Shown piece by piece: positions 43,487 to 54,383 of a DNA stretch of 64,000 nucleotides. The DNA is from Stomorhina lunata (Eukaryota > Arthropoda > Insecta > Diptera > Rhiniidae), in contig OW121741.1 in assembly GCA_933228675.1 (NCBI GenBank), positions 42,803,080 through 42,867,079 of the forward strand, in the 5' to 3' direction. The number at the start of each line of letters is the position of its first letter. The stretch's first letter is position 1. A program made the translations under genes and the position numbers. The notes beneath the pieces are model-generated. The model saw only the letters and a program-made list of their open reading frames with translations. It searched no databases and was not told where the DNA came from.

Positions 43487-44155
43487 ATGAAACACTGGCA
43501 AAATATTGTCTTCTGCTTAGTGTTGGCACTGATCACTTTGTTTACATATGGAGTACGAAGTACTCCCGAGTGGGCCAAAACAGATGATGGCAAAAGATAT
43601 TTGATAGAAGAGAGATATGAGGTAAACCCATCAACCAGTTTTTTTTAATGGTTTTTTATTAAATTTAAAATTTAAATAAATTAATGGTATTTAAAACAAA
43701 TAAATTTACGCAGTATACCTGGCTGGAAGCTATGCATGAATGTGCCAAGCGCAATTTGTCACTGGTGACATTAGATTCAGTGGATAAAAATAATGACTTT
43801 GTGAGACTTATGAAAAACCGCTATGGTGAGCTTAACGATGCAAATTGAATATTTGAAATTTTGGTTTTATATGTGTATCGTTTTATTCTTAGGCCATGGC
43901 TTAGATATGTGGATTGGCGGTTCGGCATCTACGGCGGCAAATTCAAATCGTAAATTTGTTTGGGCCTCTAATGGCAAAACTTTCCAGTTTGCCCATTGGC
44001 AAGAAGGTGAACCCAATAATTTGGGTAACGAACAGCCTTGTGTTCACACCTGGGGCATATCTAATGATTTTCGTTGGGCTGATGGTCAGTGGCATTTGAA
44101 ATACGGTTACATTTGTGAGGAAACCACTTTATTATACAAATGCTGGGGTAGTTAA
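43487..44155 (+). CDS. secreted C-type lectin, single CRD (lectin A)
   Basis: Three exons: 43487-43621, 43714-43825 and 43893-44155; 169 aa. Donors are GAG|GTAAAC and ATG|GTGAGC, acceptors CGCAG and CTTAG; intron phases 0 and 1. The first 25 residues form a signal peptide (MKHWQNIVFCLVLALITLFT). The CRD carries TWLEAMHECAKRNLSLVTLD, WIGGSAS, GEPNNLGNEQPCVHTW and WADGQWHLKYGYICEE. EPN predicts mannose-type calcium-dependent binding, but the usual WND..C loop is WADGQWH, so the second calcium-site Asn and the third Cys are missing. An extra Cys lies near the C-terminus (YKCWGS). An initiator-like TTCAGTT lies at 43463, and AATAAA at 44236. Expected to be an extracellular fly lectin of the 'lectin subunit alpha' kind, perhaps in immunity or saliva; the exact role is unknown. 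Confidence 0.9.
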
Positions 44156-44288
44156 TAATAATATTTAGGTGAATTTGAAAAATAATACAAATGAAATGAA
44201 AATATTTTTAAAAAAGAACAATGGAAAAGTACTGCAATAAAATTATTTATTAAGCAAAACAAGTCGGGAAGTAAATTAATTTTAAATC

Positions 44289-44290
<2 letters not shown>

Positions 44291-44370
<80 letters not shown>

Positions 44371-44378
44371 TATATATA
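44291..44378. repeat. TA microsatellite
   Basis: About 85 bp of alternating TA with two GA interruptions, abutting the interspersed repeat on its right, as at 8238-8302. Confidence 0.95.
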
Positions 44379-45786
44379 GAATGGCTATCTCGAAAACGGC
44401 TCTAACGATTTTGATAAAATTTGGACAGTGGGTATCTTTTTTGATGTATAGGTCGAAGAAGAAGGGACTTTTGGAACTTTTACCTCTAAGAGGGTAAAAA
44501 CGGGTAAAAAGGGGACAAAATCGAAAACGCTATGTCTCCTAAAGTAATAGGTATAGAAACAAAATTAAAATTACGTTTTAAACAGCTTTGAAAATAAGCG
44601 GACAGGTGTTTGGTACTTTTTTGAAACTATGTCCGATAGGGGGTAAAAAAGGGTGAAAATAGTTTTTTTGGCACCTTTTTAACCCACTCTTATATTTTAA
44701 ACTAAGGAATATAGAAAGAAACTTTGTACTGCAATGAATAGATGTGAAAGAAATATTGAACACGTTTTGGTACTTTTTTGATTTTGTGGCCAAAATGTGT
44801 AAAAAAGGGATAAACTGATAACTTAACATCTGCAAAAGTAATATGAATAGGAAAATTATGTTAACTGCTTTCTAGTAAAATGTACCGAATTCAATTGGTA
44901 CCAAAGAAGTACCAATTATGCATATGGAACTTTTTGAAATTAGGGGATAAAAAGGGGAAAAAATTAGTAATGTTATAACTTTAAAACAAATGAATGTTTG
45001 TCTGTATGTATGTTCTTTATAGAATAGTAAACTGTGAATTTGATTATGTTATGCTCTTTAGCAAAGATGTTGCGGATAAGCCGGCGGAGGTTTTTAAGTT
45101 GATAAACCGAATTTCCGACAGGTGGCGCCACTGAAAATTACTAAAAATTAATTAAATCGTAAACTGTACATTTGATCATACTATTATCTTTTGCAAAGTT
45201 GTAGCGCATGAGCCGGCGAATGCTTTTTAATTGGTGTGAATAATTTCCGACAGGTGGCGCTACTGAAAATTACTCAAAGTCAATTTAATCGTAAGCTGTA
45301 CATATAATCATGCTATAATCTTTAGCAATGTTGTTGCACATAAGCCGACGAAGGTTTCTTAGTTGGTATAAAGAAATTTCGACAGGTGGCGCCACTGAAA
45401 GTTACTCAAAATGAATTAAATCGTAAACTGTGCATTTGATCAGACTATAAGTGAATTAAATCATAAATCATGTTATGATCATAAGCAAAGTTATTACGCA
45501 TAAGCAGATGAAGGTTTCTTAGTGGTATGAACGACTTCAGACGGCGCCACTGAAAACTACTCAAAATGAATTAAATCGTAAACTGTGCATTTGATCAGAC
45601 TATAATCTTTAGCAAAGTTGTTGCGCATGAGTCGACGGAGGTTTCTGTTGGTATGACCAATTTTCAAAATTATTTAAAATGAGTTAAACTGTAACTGTAT
45701 AAAATAAAATATATAAAAACTTTAAAATTTGCCTCAAAATGCTTATCATAAAGCCCCGAGCAAGGCTCGGTCAACCAGGTACTATA
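44379..45786 (+). mobile_element. interspersed repeat with 132-bp tandem core and terminal hairpin, copy 2
   Basis: Reverse complement of 6772-8237. Starts AGAATGGCTATCTCGAAAAC next to the TA run, has tandem core units around 45100-45650 and ends with the hairpin CCGAGCAAGGCTCGG near 45757-45771. It has one more, partly deleted unit than copy 1. Non-coding. Confidence 0.75.
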
Positions 45787-46374
45787 AGTAATAACAAGAA
45801 ATTAGGAAACCAAAACATAAGTTTTGGCGATGAAGCACCCTCGAGGACCAGTGTTTATCTATGATTTACTGAATTAAATGAAGGTGGCCCAAAATCAAAT
45901 GTACTGAACTGATATTGCAAGAAAAATATAATTTGTCTAGGTTATCAAAATAGGAGTCAAATACCTTTCCGCGATCCATTTTCCCATGTTTGGAAATAAC
46001 TCGTTGATAAATGTAGAGAATATGGCGAATAAGGTATCAATTCGTAACCCAAATAATGGATTTTTGGCATGGAAACTTCATGTGTGCACTAGAATGCAAC
46101 TAGGCTTGCCAGGTGAGCTTGATTTAGCTTGATTCTCAAGATTTTTTAGGGCTTTTTAAGAAACAAGATAAAATTGTATTTCTCAAGCTAAAAAATTTTT
46201 CAAAATTTTTCTAAATTTTTTAATATAAACTCAAATTAAAATAATTACCAGCTGATAAAATAAACAAATAAAAATAATTGCAAAATTAAACTCGAAAATT
46301 TGTAATTCTAAGAAAAATGCAAAACGACGCACAGTAGATTGAAACAGAAAAAAAAGTGGTAATAAATTTGTATC

Positions 46375-47756
46375 TTTGTCTAAGGCCCACCTTAAAGTAT
46401 ACCAATTGACTTATAATCACTTCCTAAGTCGATTTAACGATGTCCGTTTGTCTTGACGGCTGGCTTTACCCCCATGTAAACCTTGTAATCAAAGTACAGG
46501 CCGCAATTCTAAAGATAATTTGATGAAATTTGGCACAAATTACTTTTTTGATCCCACTTCCCGGAATTGATACTTTGGCCACAAATATCAATTGTTTTAA
46601 TAAAATTTAAAACAAATACTGCTTATGTAAACCAAAATCACTGTGCCAAATTTCGTTGAAATCGGTCCATATTTGACCATAGAGTCCATACATGAGACAA
46701 AAACAGGTAAGAAAGTGCTTTAGTCGGTCAAGCCCGACCATACGATACCCTTCACCACTAAGGGAAACTTGTTTTTTTTTCGTGTATAAAGACAAATTTC
46801 TCAAAACTTATATATTTAAGCTGTTTCCGTCATTTGGACTTATATGAGAGCTAGGGTCAAATGTGGACCGAAATTTGGCATATTGATTACAGTTTTTACA
46901 AACATTATGTATTCAAAAAATCAACTCAAAATTGTCATTATCTACAGATTTACGAGCGTTTTAGTGATTTTTTGTCTCATTTAGTGTGTTTTGACACAAG
47001 AGCTATGGTCAAATGTGAACCGATTTCAAAATTTGGTACAGTGATTTATGTTTACATAAGCAGTATTTGCTGTAAATTTCATGAAAAAATATTGATATTT
47101 GCGGCCAATTTATCAATTACGGGAAGTGGGACCTATGGGAGGTACTATAAATAATTTACCGATTTCAATGAATTTCAATATCCATGGTCCCACTATCATA
47201 AAAATTACCTGTGCCAAATTTCATCAAATTATCTTTAGGATTGCGACCTGTAGTTTGATTACAAGGTTTACATGGGGGTCCAGCCAGCCAGCCAGACGGA
47301 CGGACGGACATCGCTAATTCGACTCAGAAAGTGATTCTAAGCCTATTGGTATACTAAAAGGTGGGTTTAAGACAAATATTTTTATGCGTTACATACATCA
47401 ACACAAACTTATAATACCCTTTCCACCTATGGTGGTGAAGGGTATAATCACTAAAACGCTCACAAATCTAAAGATAATGACAATTTTAACTTTATTTTTT
47501 ACATACAAAATTTTTGTAAAAACTGTAATCAATTTGCTAAATTTCGAGATAATCGGTCCACATTTGACCCTAGCGCTCATATAAGTCCAAATAACGAAAA
47601 CAGTTTAAATATATAAGTCTTGAGAAAATTTATGATGACAAAATTTAGCAAATATTTGTCTTTATACACTAAAAAGAACAAGTTTGATCTTAGTGGTAAA
47701 GGGTATCGTATGGTCGGGCTTGACTGACTATGTCGCTTTCTGACTTGTTTTTTTTT
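46375..47756 (+). mobile_element. DINE/Helitron-like element, subfamily A, split by another DINE-like element
   Basis: The 5' part (46375-46703) has TAAGGCCCACCTTAAAGTAT, GTCGATTTAACGATGTCCG and AAAGATAATTTGATGAAATT. The 3' part (47448-47756) resumes TCACTAAAACGCTCACAAAT exactly where the sister element at 28.1 kb does, and ends GGTCGGGCTTGACTGAC..CTGACTTGTT. The insertion at 46704-47447 lies between. The 5' TATACCC start is missing. Confidence 0.75.
46704..47447 (-). mobile_element. 744-bp DINE/Helitron-like insertion with exact empty site
   Basis: A minus-oriented subfamily A element: right end TTATACCCTTCACCACCATA on the minus strand, left end reading CACTTTCTTACCTG. Comparison with the intact sister at 28.1 kb (GACAAAAATCACTAAAACG) shows insertion between the last A and the following T of the target, with no base duplicated or lost. 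That is the Helitron-type insertion mode. Confidence 0.8.
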
Positions 47757-48144
47757 AATACTGATATATACGATTAGGCAATAGTTTAGGAAATAAAATT
47801 GTGAATAAATATTTCCAACCGTTTTGTATTGAGAAATTTCCGAAGTCAAATATTTTTTGCTTATCAAAAAAATTGCATTTTTTTTTTCTCAAAAAGGATG
47901 CTATAAATTTTTCACATTTTACCGAGAAGTTTCTTATTAAAAGTTAAGGTTTTATTATGTATTCGTAGATAATGGGGTTCTGGGATGATTTTAATCCAAA
48001 ATTGACCGAGATTTGTCAAATTTGTATGGGAATTTTTGAGTTTTCGAAGATATAACATAAAGAAAAGCCGATTTTGTTACTTTCTGAAATGCAGTTTTAT
48101 AGCTCAATATGTTTTCTTTGGGTTTTAAAAATAAAATGTACATA

Positions 48145-48703
48145 CAGTGGTGGGCATATTTATTTTGACATAGCATTTATTTTTCTTGTTTTAGTACTTC
48201 TGGTGCAATGTTATTAAAAAATAAGTAAAAATAGTTAAAATTGCAACAAATGTTGTAATTTATTAGAACACAGCACTTTTCACATTTTTAATTTTTTTTT
48301 GTAATTTTTCACAAAAGCTTGGAAATAGATTTCTATGAAGTTTTTTCAACTTTTGATGAATTCCGTTCCAAATCGCCTCCAAAAAGTATAAAATACTAAA
48401 GGTGGATACATTTTATATTAATCCAAATAATTATTCTTAATTTTTGTTGATCTTGAAGTTCCGAATTTGTTGATATGCAATGCAAAAACATGTCAAAATA
48501 CATATGCCTTATACTGAGTCTTAGACTTTTTAGTTTCAATTAAAAAAAAAATATATTACAAAAACGTTAAAAATGTGAAAAGTGTTTTGTGTTCTAATAA
48601 ATAACAATATATGTTGCAATTTAACCTATTTTTAATTGCAATGGACCAAAAATAAAAAAGAAGAAAAACAAATAATATGTCAAAATAAATATGCCGACCA
48701 CTG
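48145..48703. mobile_element. 559-bp Tc1/mariner-like MITE
   Basis: Inverted ends starting CAGTGGTGGGCATATTTA with the complementary AATATGCCGACCACTG, flanked by TA at 48143-48144 and 48704-48705. Inner arms also pair (ACTTTTCACATTTTT with AAAAATGTGAAAAGT). No transposase frame. TA duplication plus CAGTG ends fit the Tc1/mariner superfamily. Confidence 0.85.
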
Positions 48704-48921
48704 TATGAAAACAGAAAAAAAGGATTTTATAAAACATAATTTAAATTGCAAAAAAAAAGACAGTTGGTATAATTTTTTGAAGAAGACGGACCATCAAAAA
48801 AACCTGGGATTTTGAATAAACTTATGTTTGTTTTTAAAATATTACTAGGTTTTTATTTAATTATCTCAAGATTTTTTTTCACGATGTCAAGCTTTTTCGT
48901 AAATCGAACTTGGCAAGTCTA

Positions 48922-50100
48922 ATAGCACCTTATTTTACTAAAGTGCGAAATTGTACCGTAACTCTTCCCAGAATTGTTCTACGTAACATAAAAATATGCT
49001 GTGCAATTTTTATAACCATCAAAAATAATGGGGGGTATATTGAGATTGTCATTTCATTTGTAATTTCCTTAATATTGGCTCAAAAATCAAAAACGATATA
49101 TATTCTGAATCCTTATGAATTTCTAAGACGATTGAGCGATGTCCGTCTGTTTGTCTGTTGAAATAACGATAAAGCCTAAACGAAAGGAGCTAGCTCACTG
49201 AAACCTTGTAAGAACATTCTTCATCTCTGAGAAAATGTTGGTATTGAAACATTTAACATTTGATCATAGCTCCCGTATAACTTGTGTACGTTAATCACTT
49301 ATTTGCTAATAGATAACAAACTATAGAATTTACATATAGAATTTACATAAGCCCTAGGTAGCATATAAAATTTCATCGAAATTCGTTCACATTTAGTCAT
49401 AGCTCCCATACACAAAACTTACGGAAACAGCCAAAATTTCAGAATATCGAGGACTTTAATATGTACCTCGTATGTAACATTTGAAAATGAGGTTTGATAG
49501 TGATTTGAGAAAAAATGGTATTTCTCTATTTTAAAAAAGCTGTACAAAAATTAATGTAGCGGGTGTTGGATGCCAAGCAACGGTTCTTATCGGTTTTAAC
49601 TTGAAAAGCCCAGACTAATCTTGGTCTATCCCTCATCTCAACTGTGGACACTGACCTAGTCGTATAACCTGGTTAGCTACCTTAACACTAGTTAAAGTAG
49701 TGAGCTAGTAACCAACTACTGAAAAAAAACTCCTACTATGAAAAAGCCCAAAATTAAAACTTCAGCATGAAAAGGGTTCGAAAATGACTCGACAAAGAGG
49801 ACGTCCGAAAGACCAAGACCAAGTAGAAGAAAATCTATCTAGCTTGGCCTACGAAATTGCAGAATATGCGCATAAGATCGAAGCGCATGGAATTCTAAAA
49901 TATACTCGGCCTTTGACCTAAACAGGTTGTAATAAAGGCCATTCAAGTAATTAAGTAAGTACTAAACTTGAGCTTTCTGCTACGACACAAACTTTTGGGA
50001 TAATTCTTATAAAATGTGGCGAAAATATTTGTATGATCGCAAAACAAACAGTTTTACTCTCGACAATTTGTATATATTTGACTTTAGTGGTGTAGGGTGT
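48922..50100 (+). mobile_element. decayed Helitron-like repeat, third subfamily, with a nested LINE-end composite
   Basis: GGGGGTATATTGAGATTGTC at 49030 and GATTGAGCGATGTCCGTCTG at 49131 follow the layout of the DINE-like elements but differ in sequence. The middle is occupied by the composite relic at 49558-49975. It reads on to a TTTAGTGGTGTAGGGTGTAT end at about 50080-50100. Confidence 0.5.
49558..49975 (+). mobile_element. composite LINE-end element, third complete copy
   Basis: Head block from GGGTGTTGGATGCCAAGCAA to ACTACTGAAAAAAAACTCC, then TACTATGAAAAAGCCCAAA, RTE-like terminal codons (TKRGRPKDQDQVEEN in one frame) and the tail GGCCATTCAAGTAATTAAGT. It has the same architecture as 3660-4080 and 22430-22715. 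Confidence 0.65.
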
Positions 50101-50106
50101 ATACTT

Positions 50107-50832
50107 TTTTATAACCTTCATCACCATAGGTGGAAAGAGTATTAGAAGTTTTTGCTGATGTATGTAACGCATAGAAATATTTGTCTTAGACCCACCTTTT
50201 TAGGCTTAGAATCACTTTATGAGTCGATTTAGCGATGTCAATCCGTCCGTCCTTCTGACTGGACGGCTGTCTGGCTAATCAAAGTACAGGTAGCATTTCT
50301 AAAGATAATTTTATGAAATTTGGCACAGATGAGTTTTTTGATAGTGGGACGATGGCTATTGAAATTCGTTAAAATCGGTCCATTATTTATGGTACCTCCC
50401 ATAGGTCTCACTTCCCGGAATTGATATTTTGGCCACAAATATCAATATTTTTTCATGAAATTGAAAACAAATACTGCTTATGTAAACTAAAATCGCTGTA
50501 CCAAATTCGGAAATTGGTCCATTTTTGACCATAACTCTTCTGTCAAAATGCACTAAATGAGACAAAAAACACTAAAACGCTTGTAAACCTGAAGATAATG
50601 AAAATTTTGAGTTTATTTACATAATTTTGTAATCAATTTACCAAATTTTGAGATTATCGGTCCACATTTGATCACTCATAAGTCCAAATGAAGTTTAAAT
50701 ATATAAGTTTTGAGAAAATGTTTGTATGATGACAAAATTAAGCAAATATTTGTCTTTATACAGGAAAAAAGAACACCTTTGACCTTAGTGGTATGGTCGG
50801 GCTTGACCGACTATAGCACATTCTTACTTGTT
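50107..50832 (+). mobile_element. DINE/Helitron-like element, subfamily A
   Basis: Starts TATAACCTTCATCACCATAG, includes TTGTCTTAGACCCACCTTTT and a GTCGATTTAGCGATGTC block, and ends TGGTCGGGCTTGACCGAC..CTTACTTGTT. Several small deletions. Located 330 bp upstream of lectin B. Confidence 0.75.
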
Positions 50833-51167
50833 AGTCTTAAATTTTACACTTTAAAACTGCAATTCTTGAAACAAATAATTGATAAATCTATAAAGACGTT
50901 AACGGATTATCACTTAGAATTAGTTCAAAGTGTATCGCAAAATAAACGGGGATTTCCAGGTAAAAAAAAGCTTTTTTAAAAATTCATATAAATATGTAGA
51001 GAGATAAATACTAAGAAATTCATACCGATAATTGAAATGTACAATTGAGTAAAAAAATCCGGTTTTTAGTATTCGTTTTTTATTGATAAACAATATTTTA
51101 AGACAAAATACATAAGAATAATTACTCAATCGAAACATTTAAACCAGTCAATTATTAAATTTTCATA

Positions 51168-51981
51168 ATGAAACATCTACGACATAAGCTCTTACTGGGC
51201 ATTTTTTCTATTATTTCAACTGCGAATTTGGTGGAAAGTACCGCAGAATGGGCTACGGCTGAAGATGGTACCAAATATTTTATAGAAAGTAAATATGAGG
51301 TATATGAGTATTTGAATGGAGTGTTATTCGAAAAATTTGATTAAAAAACCTTAATATTTTAAAAGTATACATGGTTGGAGGCCCTGCACGAATGTGCCAA
51401 AAGAAATTTGTCTCTGGTGGCAGTTGAAACACCCGAAAAGAATAAAAACTTGGTTCAATTGTTAAAGAATAGATTTGGTAAGTCTCAAAGATGTTTTAAA
51501 AAATAAACAACTTAGTCTTTAACCATTTTATGTTTAAGGCACTGGCCTAGATCTCTGGCTGGGAGCTACCGCCTCGACAGCTGAGAATTCAAATCGTAAA
51601 TTTGTTTGGGTTTCCAATGGCAAAACATTTAATTTTGCCAACTGGGAAGCTGGAGAGCCAAACAACTTGGGTGGACAGCAGCCTTGCGTTCATACATGGT
51701 CGAAAACCAACGACTATACCTGGGCCGATGGTCAGTGGCATTTGAAATTTGGTTATATATGTGAGGGAACTTTTCTCTCCCACTATCACCAGGAATTAGA
51801 AAAGAAACGTAAAGAGATTAATTTGTTGACGGAGGATTTGATATCGTATTTTAAGAAAAAACAAAAACAGGTTGAAAAGATAAATGAGGCGAAAGAAACA
51901 TTAATGGAGCAGATTAATTTGGAGTTGGAGGATAAATTGCAGCAAACGAAAAAGTTAATAGATCAAGTTTTAGAAGATTAA
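51168..51981 (+). CDS. secreted C-type lectin with C-terminal coiled coil (lectin B)
   Basis: Three exons: 51168-51299, 51366-51477 and 51539-51981; 228 aa. Exon 2 is 112 bp as in lectin A and intron phases are the same, so the two are paralogues. A signal peptide (MKHLRHKLLLGIFSIISTAN) is followed by the CRD with TWLEALHECAKRNLSLVAVE, WLGATAS, GEPNNLGGQQPCVHTW and WADGQWHLKFGYICEG. EPN is kept, WND is WADG and the third conserved Cys is absent, as in lectin A. After the CRD come about 66 residues rich in K, E, Q and L with heptad spacing (LEKKRKEINLLTEDLISYFK onward), a probable coiled coil for oligomerisation. AATAAA at 52006. Role inferred as extracellular sugar recognition. Confidence 0.9.
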
Positions 51982-52057
51982 TGTTATTTATGTATTCAGA
52001 AGACCAATAAATGTATGATGGAATTTATTATAAGATCTGCTTTGTAGAAATTGATCA

Positions 52058-52307
52058 GGGGCCAAATTACCGCATTCGATATCGATCGAAAACTCAGACT
52101 TTTAAGCGAATATTGTGAAGTATATAGTATATATATATTGTTCAATTAAAACTCTTTTACTATTGTTCATCTTTTGGCAAATAAGTTCAAAAAAATTAGT
52201 AAACTGTGCATATTTTAAATAATTTTGATTATCCTTAAAGTATGCTATACAAATGTTTTGAAAATATCTAAGATTTCGATCGATATCGACTATCGTAATT
52301 TGGCCCC
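52058..52307. mobile_element. 250-bp MITE downstream of lectin B
   Basis: Ends GGGGCCAAATTAC and GTAATTTGGCCCC are complementary, followed inward by GATATCGATCGAAA and TTTCGATCGATATC. The loop is AT-rich. No clear duplication. Confidence 0.75.
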
Positions 52308-53289
52308 AGGTCTTTAAAAAGCATTAATTCAAAAGCTTGTACGATTTAGTTTCGTACATAACTTCTAATAGTAGCTAAGTTTTACTAAGCCCATCTGGCA
52401 ATTTGCTTCCCTATAAGTTTCACATTTTTGGCAACATATGTATATACCAAGGATGAAAATTTTGTACCAAATATAAAAATTGCCTCATTTGAATCCTTAT
52501 TTGATCCCTTTGAATCTAACTAACATATAATAAATTTGAAATTATACGTATAACCGAAACCTGGTCGGATTGTCTATTTTAAGTAATCGGACTTTTTTGA
52601 AGTTCATAAAATTTTCATGAAATTGTTCATGAAATTTTTCGTTAAATATGGATTAAAATCTTATCGTGTAGGTACTTTTAATTTAGATATATCCCTTTGT
52701 ATCTAACCAACGTAAGTACCTTAAATTACACTGTGCACCAGGAAATGTTTTCCCGAATGAGACCAAATGTAAGTGAAAGTAGACTATCAGTAGAGCAAAA
52801 CTCCCAAAGTATTTTGAAAAGTTAGTTCGAATTTTGGGCTCGAAAGTTGGGCTATTTTAAGAAATGTTTCAATATATTTTTTATGTGGAGTAAATCTGCA
52901 AACAAATTTAAAAGTTATTATTGAGTAATTTAATCATATGATATTTAGATTTATTGGTTTTTGTAATTACCATGAATTTTATTTTAAATTTTATCGCATT
53001 TTCTTGCTAAATTTGGGAGAATTTCCAATAAACTGGTGAAATCTTCATTATATCGGCCCAAAAAGAGTTAATTAAATTGGCCTTAGAGGGGAAATATTTT
53101 GAAAATTAGTTGCTAAATCAAATAGACCCGAAATTTTATGTAATTCGATATGTCGGAACCGGAACTGAACATTAAAATAAATTTCGAATATTGGTTAAAA
53201 ATAGGACTTTTTTTTAAATTTTCAAATATTTAGATATTAAGAAAATTTATTTAAATTGCGAAATAAGTTTTATATTACTGACAAATTAT
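52308..53289. other. intergenic, no gene seen
   Basis: AT-rich. The GATATATCCCTTTGTATCTAAC-type phrase near 52690 and TTGATCCCTTTGAATCTAAC near 52500 suggest a decayed tandem of about 190 bp. Otherwise nothing recognisable. Confidence 0.4.
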
Positions 53290-54366
53290 CAGGGGTGTCA
53301 AAGAAATCAAGTAGGTTTGTAAATTTCTCGGTTTTGAAAACCAATACTGGTATTATTTGGTGTTATAAAACCAAGTCGATTTTGTTAAAATTGGTTTGAA
53401 ATCAAACAAAATGTTCGAATCAATTGTTTATTATTTCATTTGAATTTTTTGTGAAACATTAAAAATCAAATAAAAATTATTAAAAAAAAATAATTTGAAG
53501 AAAAATTTTCAGTTTTTTGCGATGTTTGTGGTATAGGTATAAAAAAAAACGCTGCTATTTGGACAAATGAAGCTTGTATACCCCGACATAATAGAATGAT
53601 CGAATTGCGGTCTGAAAAAAATTGAATCTACCTACACCAAGAAACAAACCACAGCCAATCAAAGGACAATTGTCACTTACATGGGATATCCACAAAATTG
53701 ATATGCATTTGCTTCGCCAGCACCTTTACACAAAGAATATTCTAGCCTTACAATTTATCCCATTTTTGAAATTTTTTATGTTTGTCGATAAGGTTCATTG
53801 ATTCCAAAGACACAAAAAAGTACCAAAACTTGCTTTAATCTTATTACATGATGAAAAATTCTATGTAGACTTTTCACCCATCTCTTTTTATTTGAAAGTT
53901 AAAGTTAAAAAGTACCAAAAATAATTTTTCTCTTTTTCTCCCTTTTTTTTCGAAAATTACTTACCACTTGTACTGTTATTTTTGTAGCTGATCCAATCTC
54001 GATTTAAATTTTAGTTCTATTGTTTTTAGTTTGGGAATCATATCGTTACTGAATTTACCCTTTTTTATTTCCCACAAGGCCGAATTATCAAAAATCCGTT
54101 CTTAGTGGATCTTTAAATCGAAAAAGACACCAGTTGGCCAGTTACGCCTTTGTTTTAAATTGATAGACCAATTTTGAAATGAAATCTGTTAACTGTAAGT
54201 TGCTTGGTTTATTTCCAATACTAAACCAATAATAATATTTTCTGTGACACATAAAACCAATAGAAAATGTAGTTCGAAAAGTAATATTGGAATTCATGAC
54301 ACCAATTTAATTTTTTTGTCGTTTTCAAAACCAATACCAATGAAATTGGCCTCTATGACACCCCTG
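53290..54366. mobile_element. possible hAT-like nonautonomous element, 1.08 kb
   Basis: Perfect 11-bp inverted ends CAGGGGTGTCA and TGACACCCCTG. Subterminal GGTTTTGAAAACC-like motifs are repeated near both ends (53329, 54321). No clear 8-bp duplication and no transposase frame. Confidence 0.55.
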
Positions 54367-54383
54367 TATATCTTTCAATAAAA

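Larger units (their letters stand above)
46101..48921. mobile_element. possible hAT-like element containing nested insertions
   Basis: TAGGCTTGCCAGGTGAGCTT at the left and its partial complement AACTTGGCAAGTCTA at the right match in 11 of 13 terminal bases and resemble the TAGGGTTGCCAG family. Flanking 8-mers match only 5 of 8. Inside lie two DINE-like elements and a Tc1/mariner-like MITE. The assignment of ends is tentative. Confidence 0.45.
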
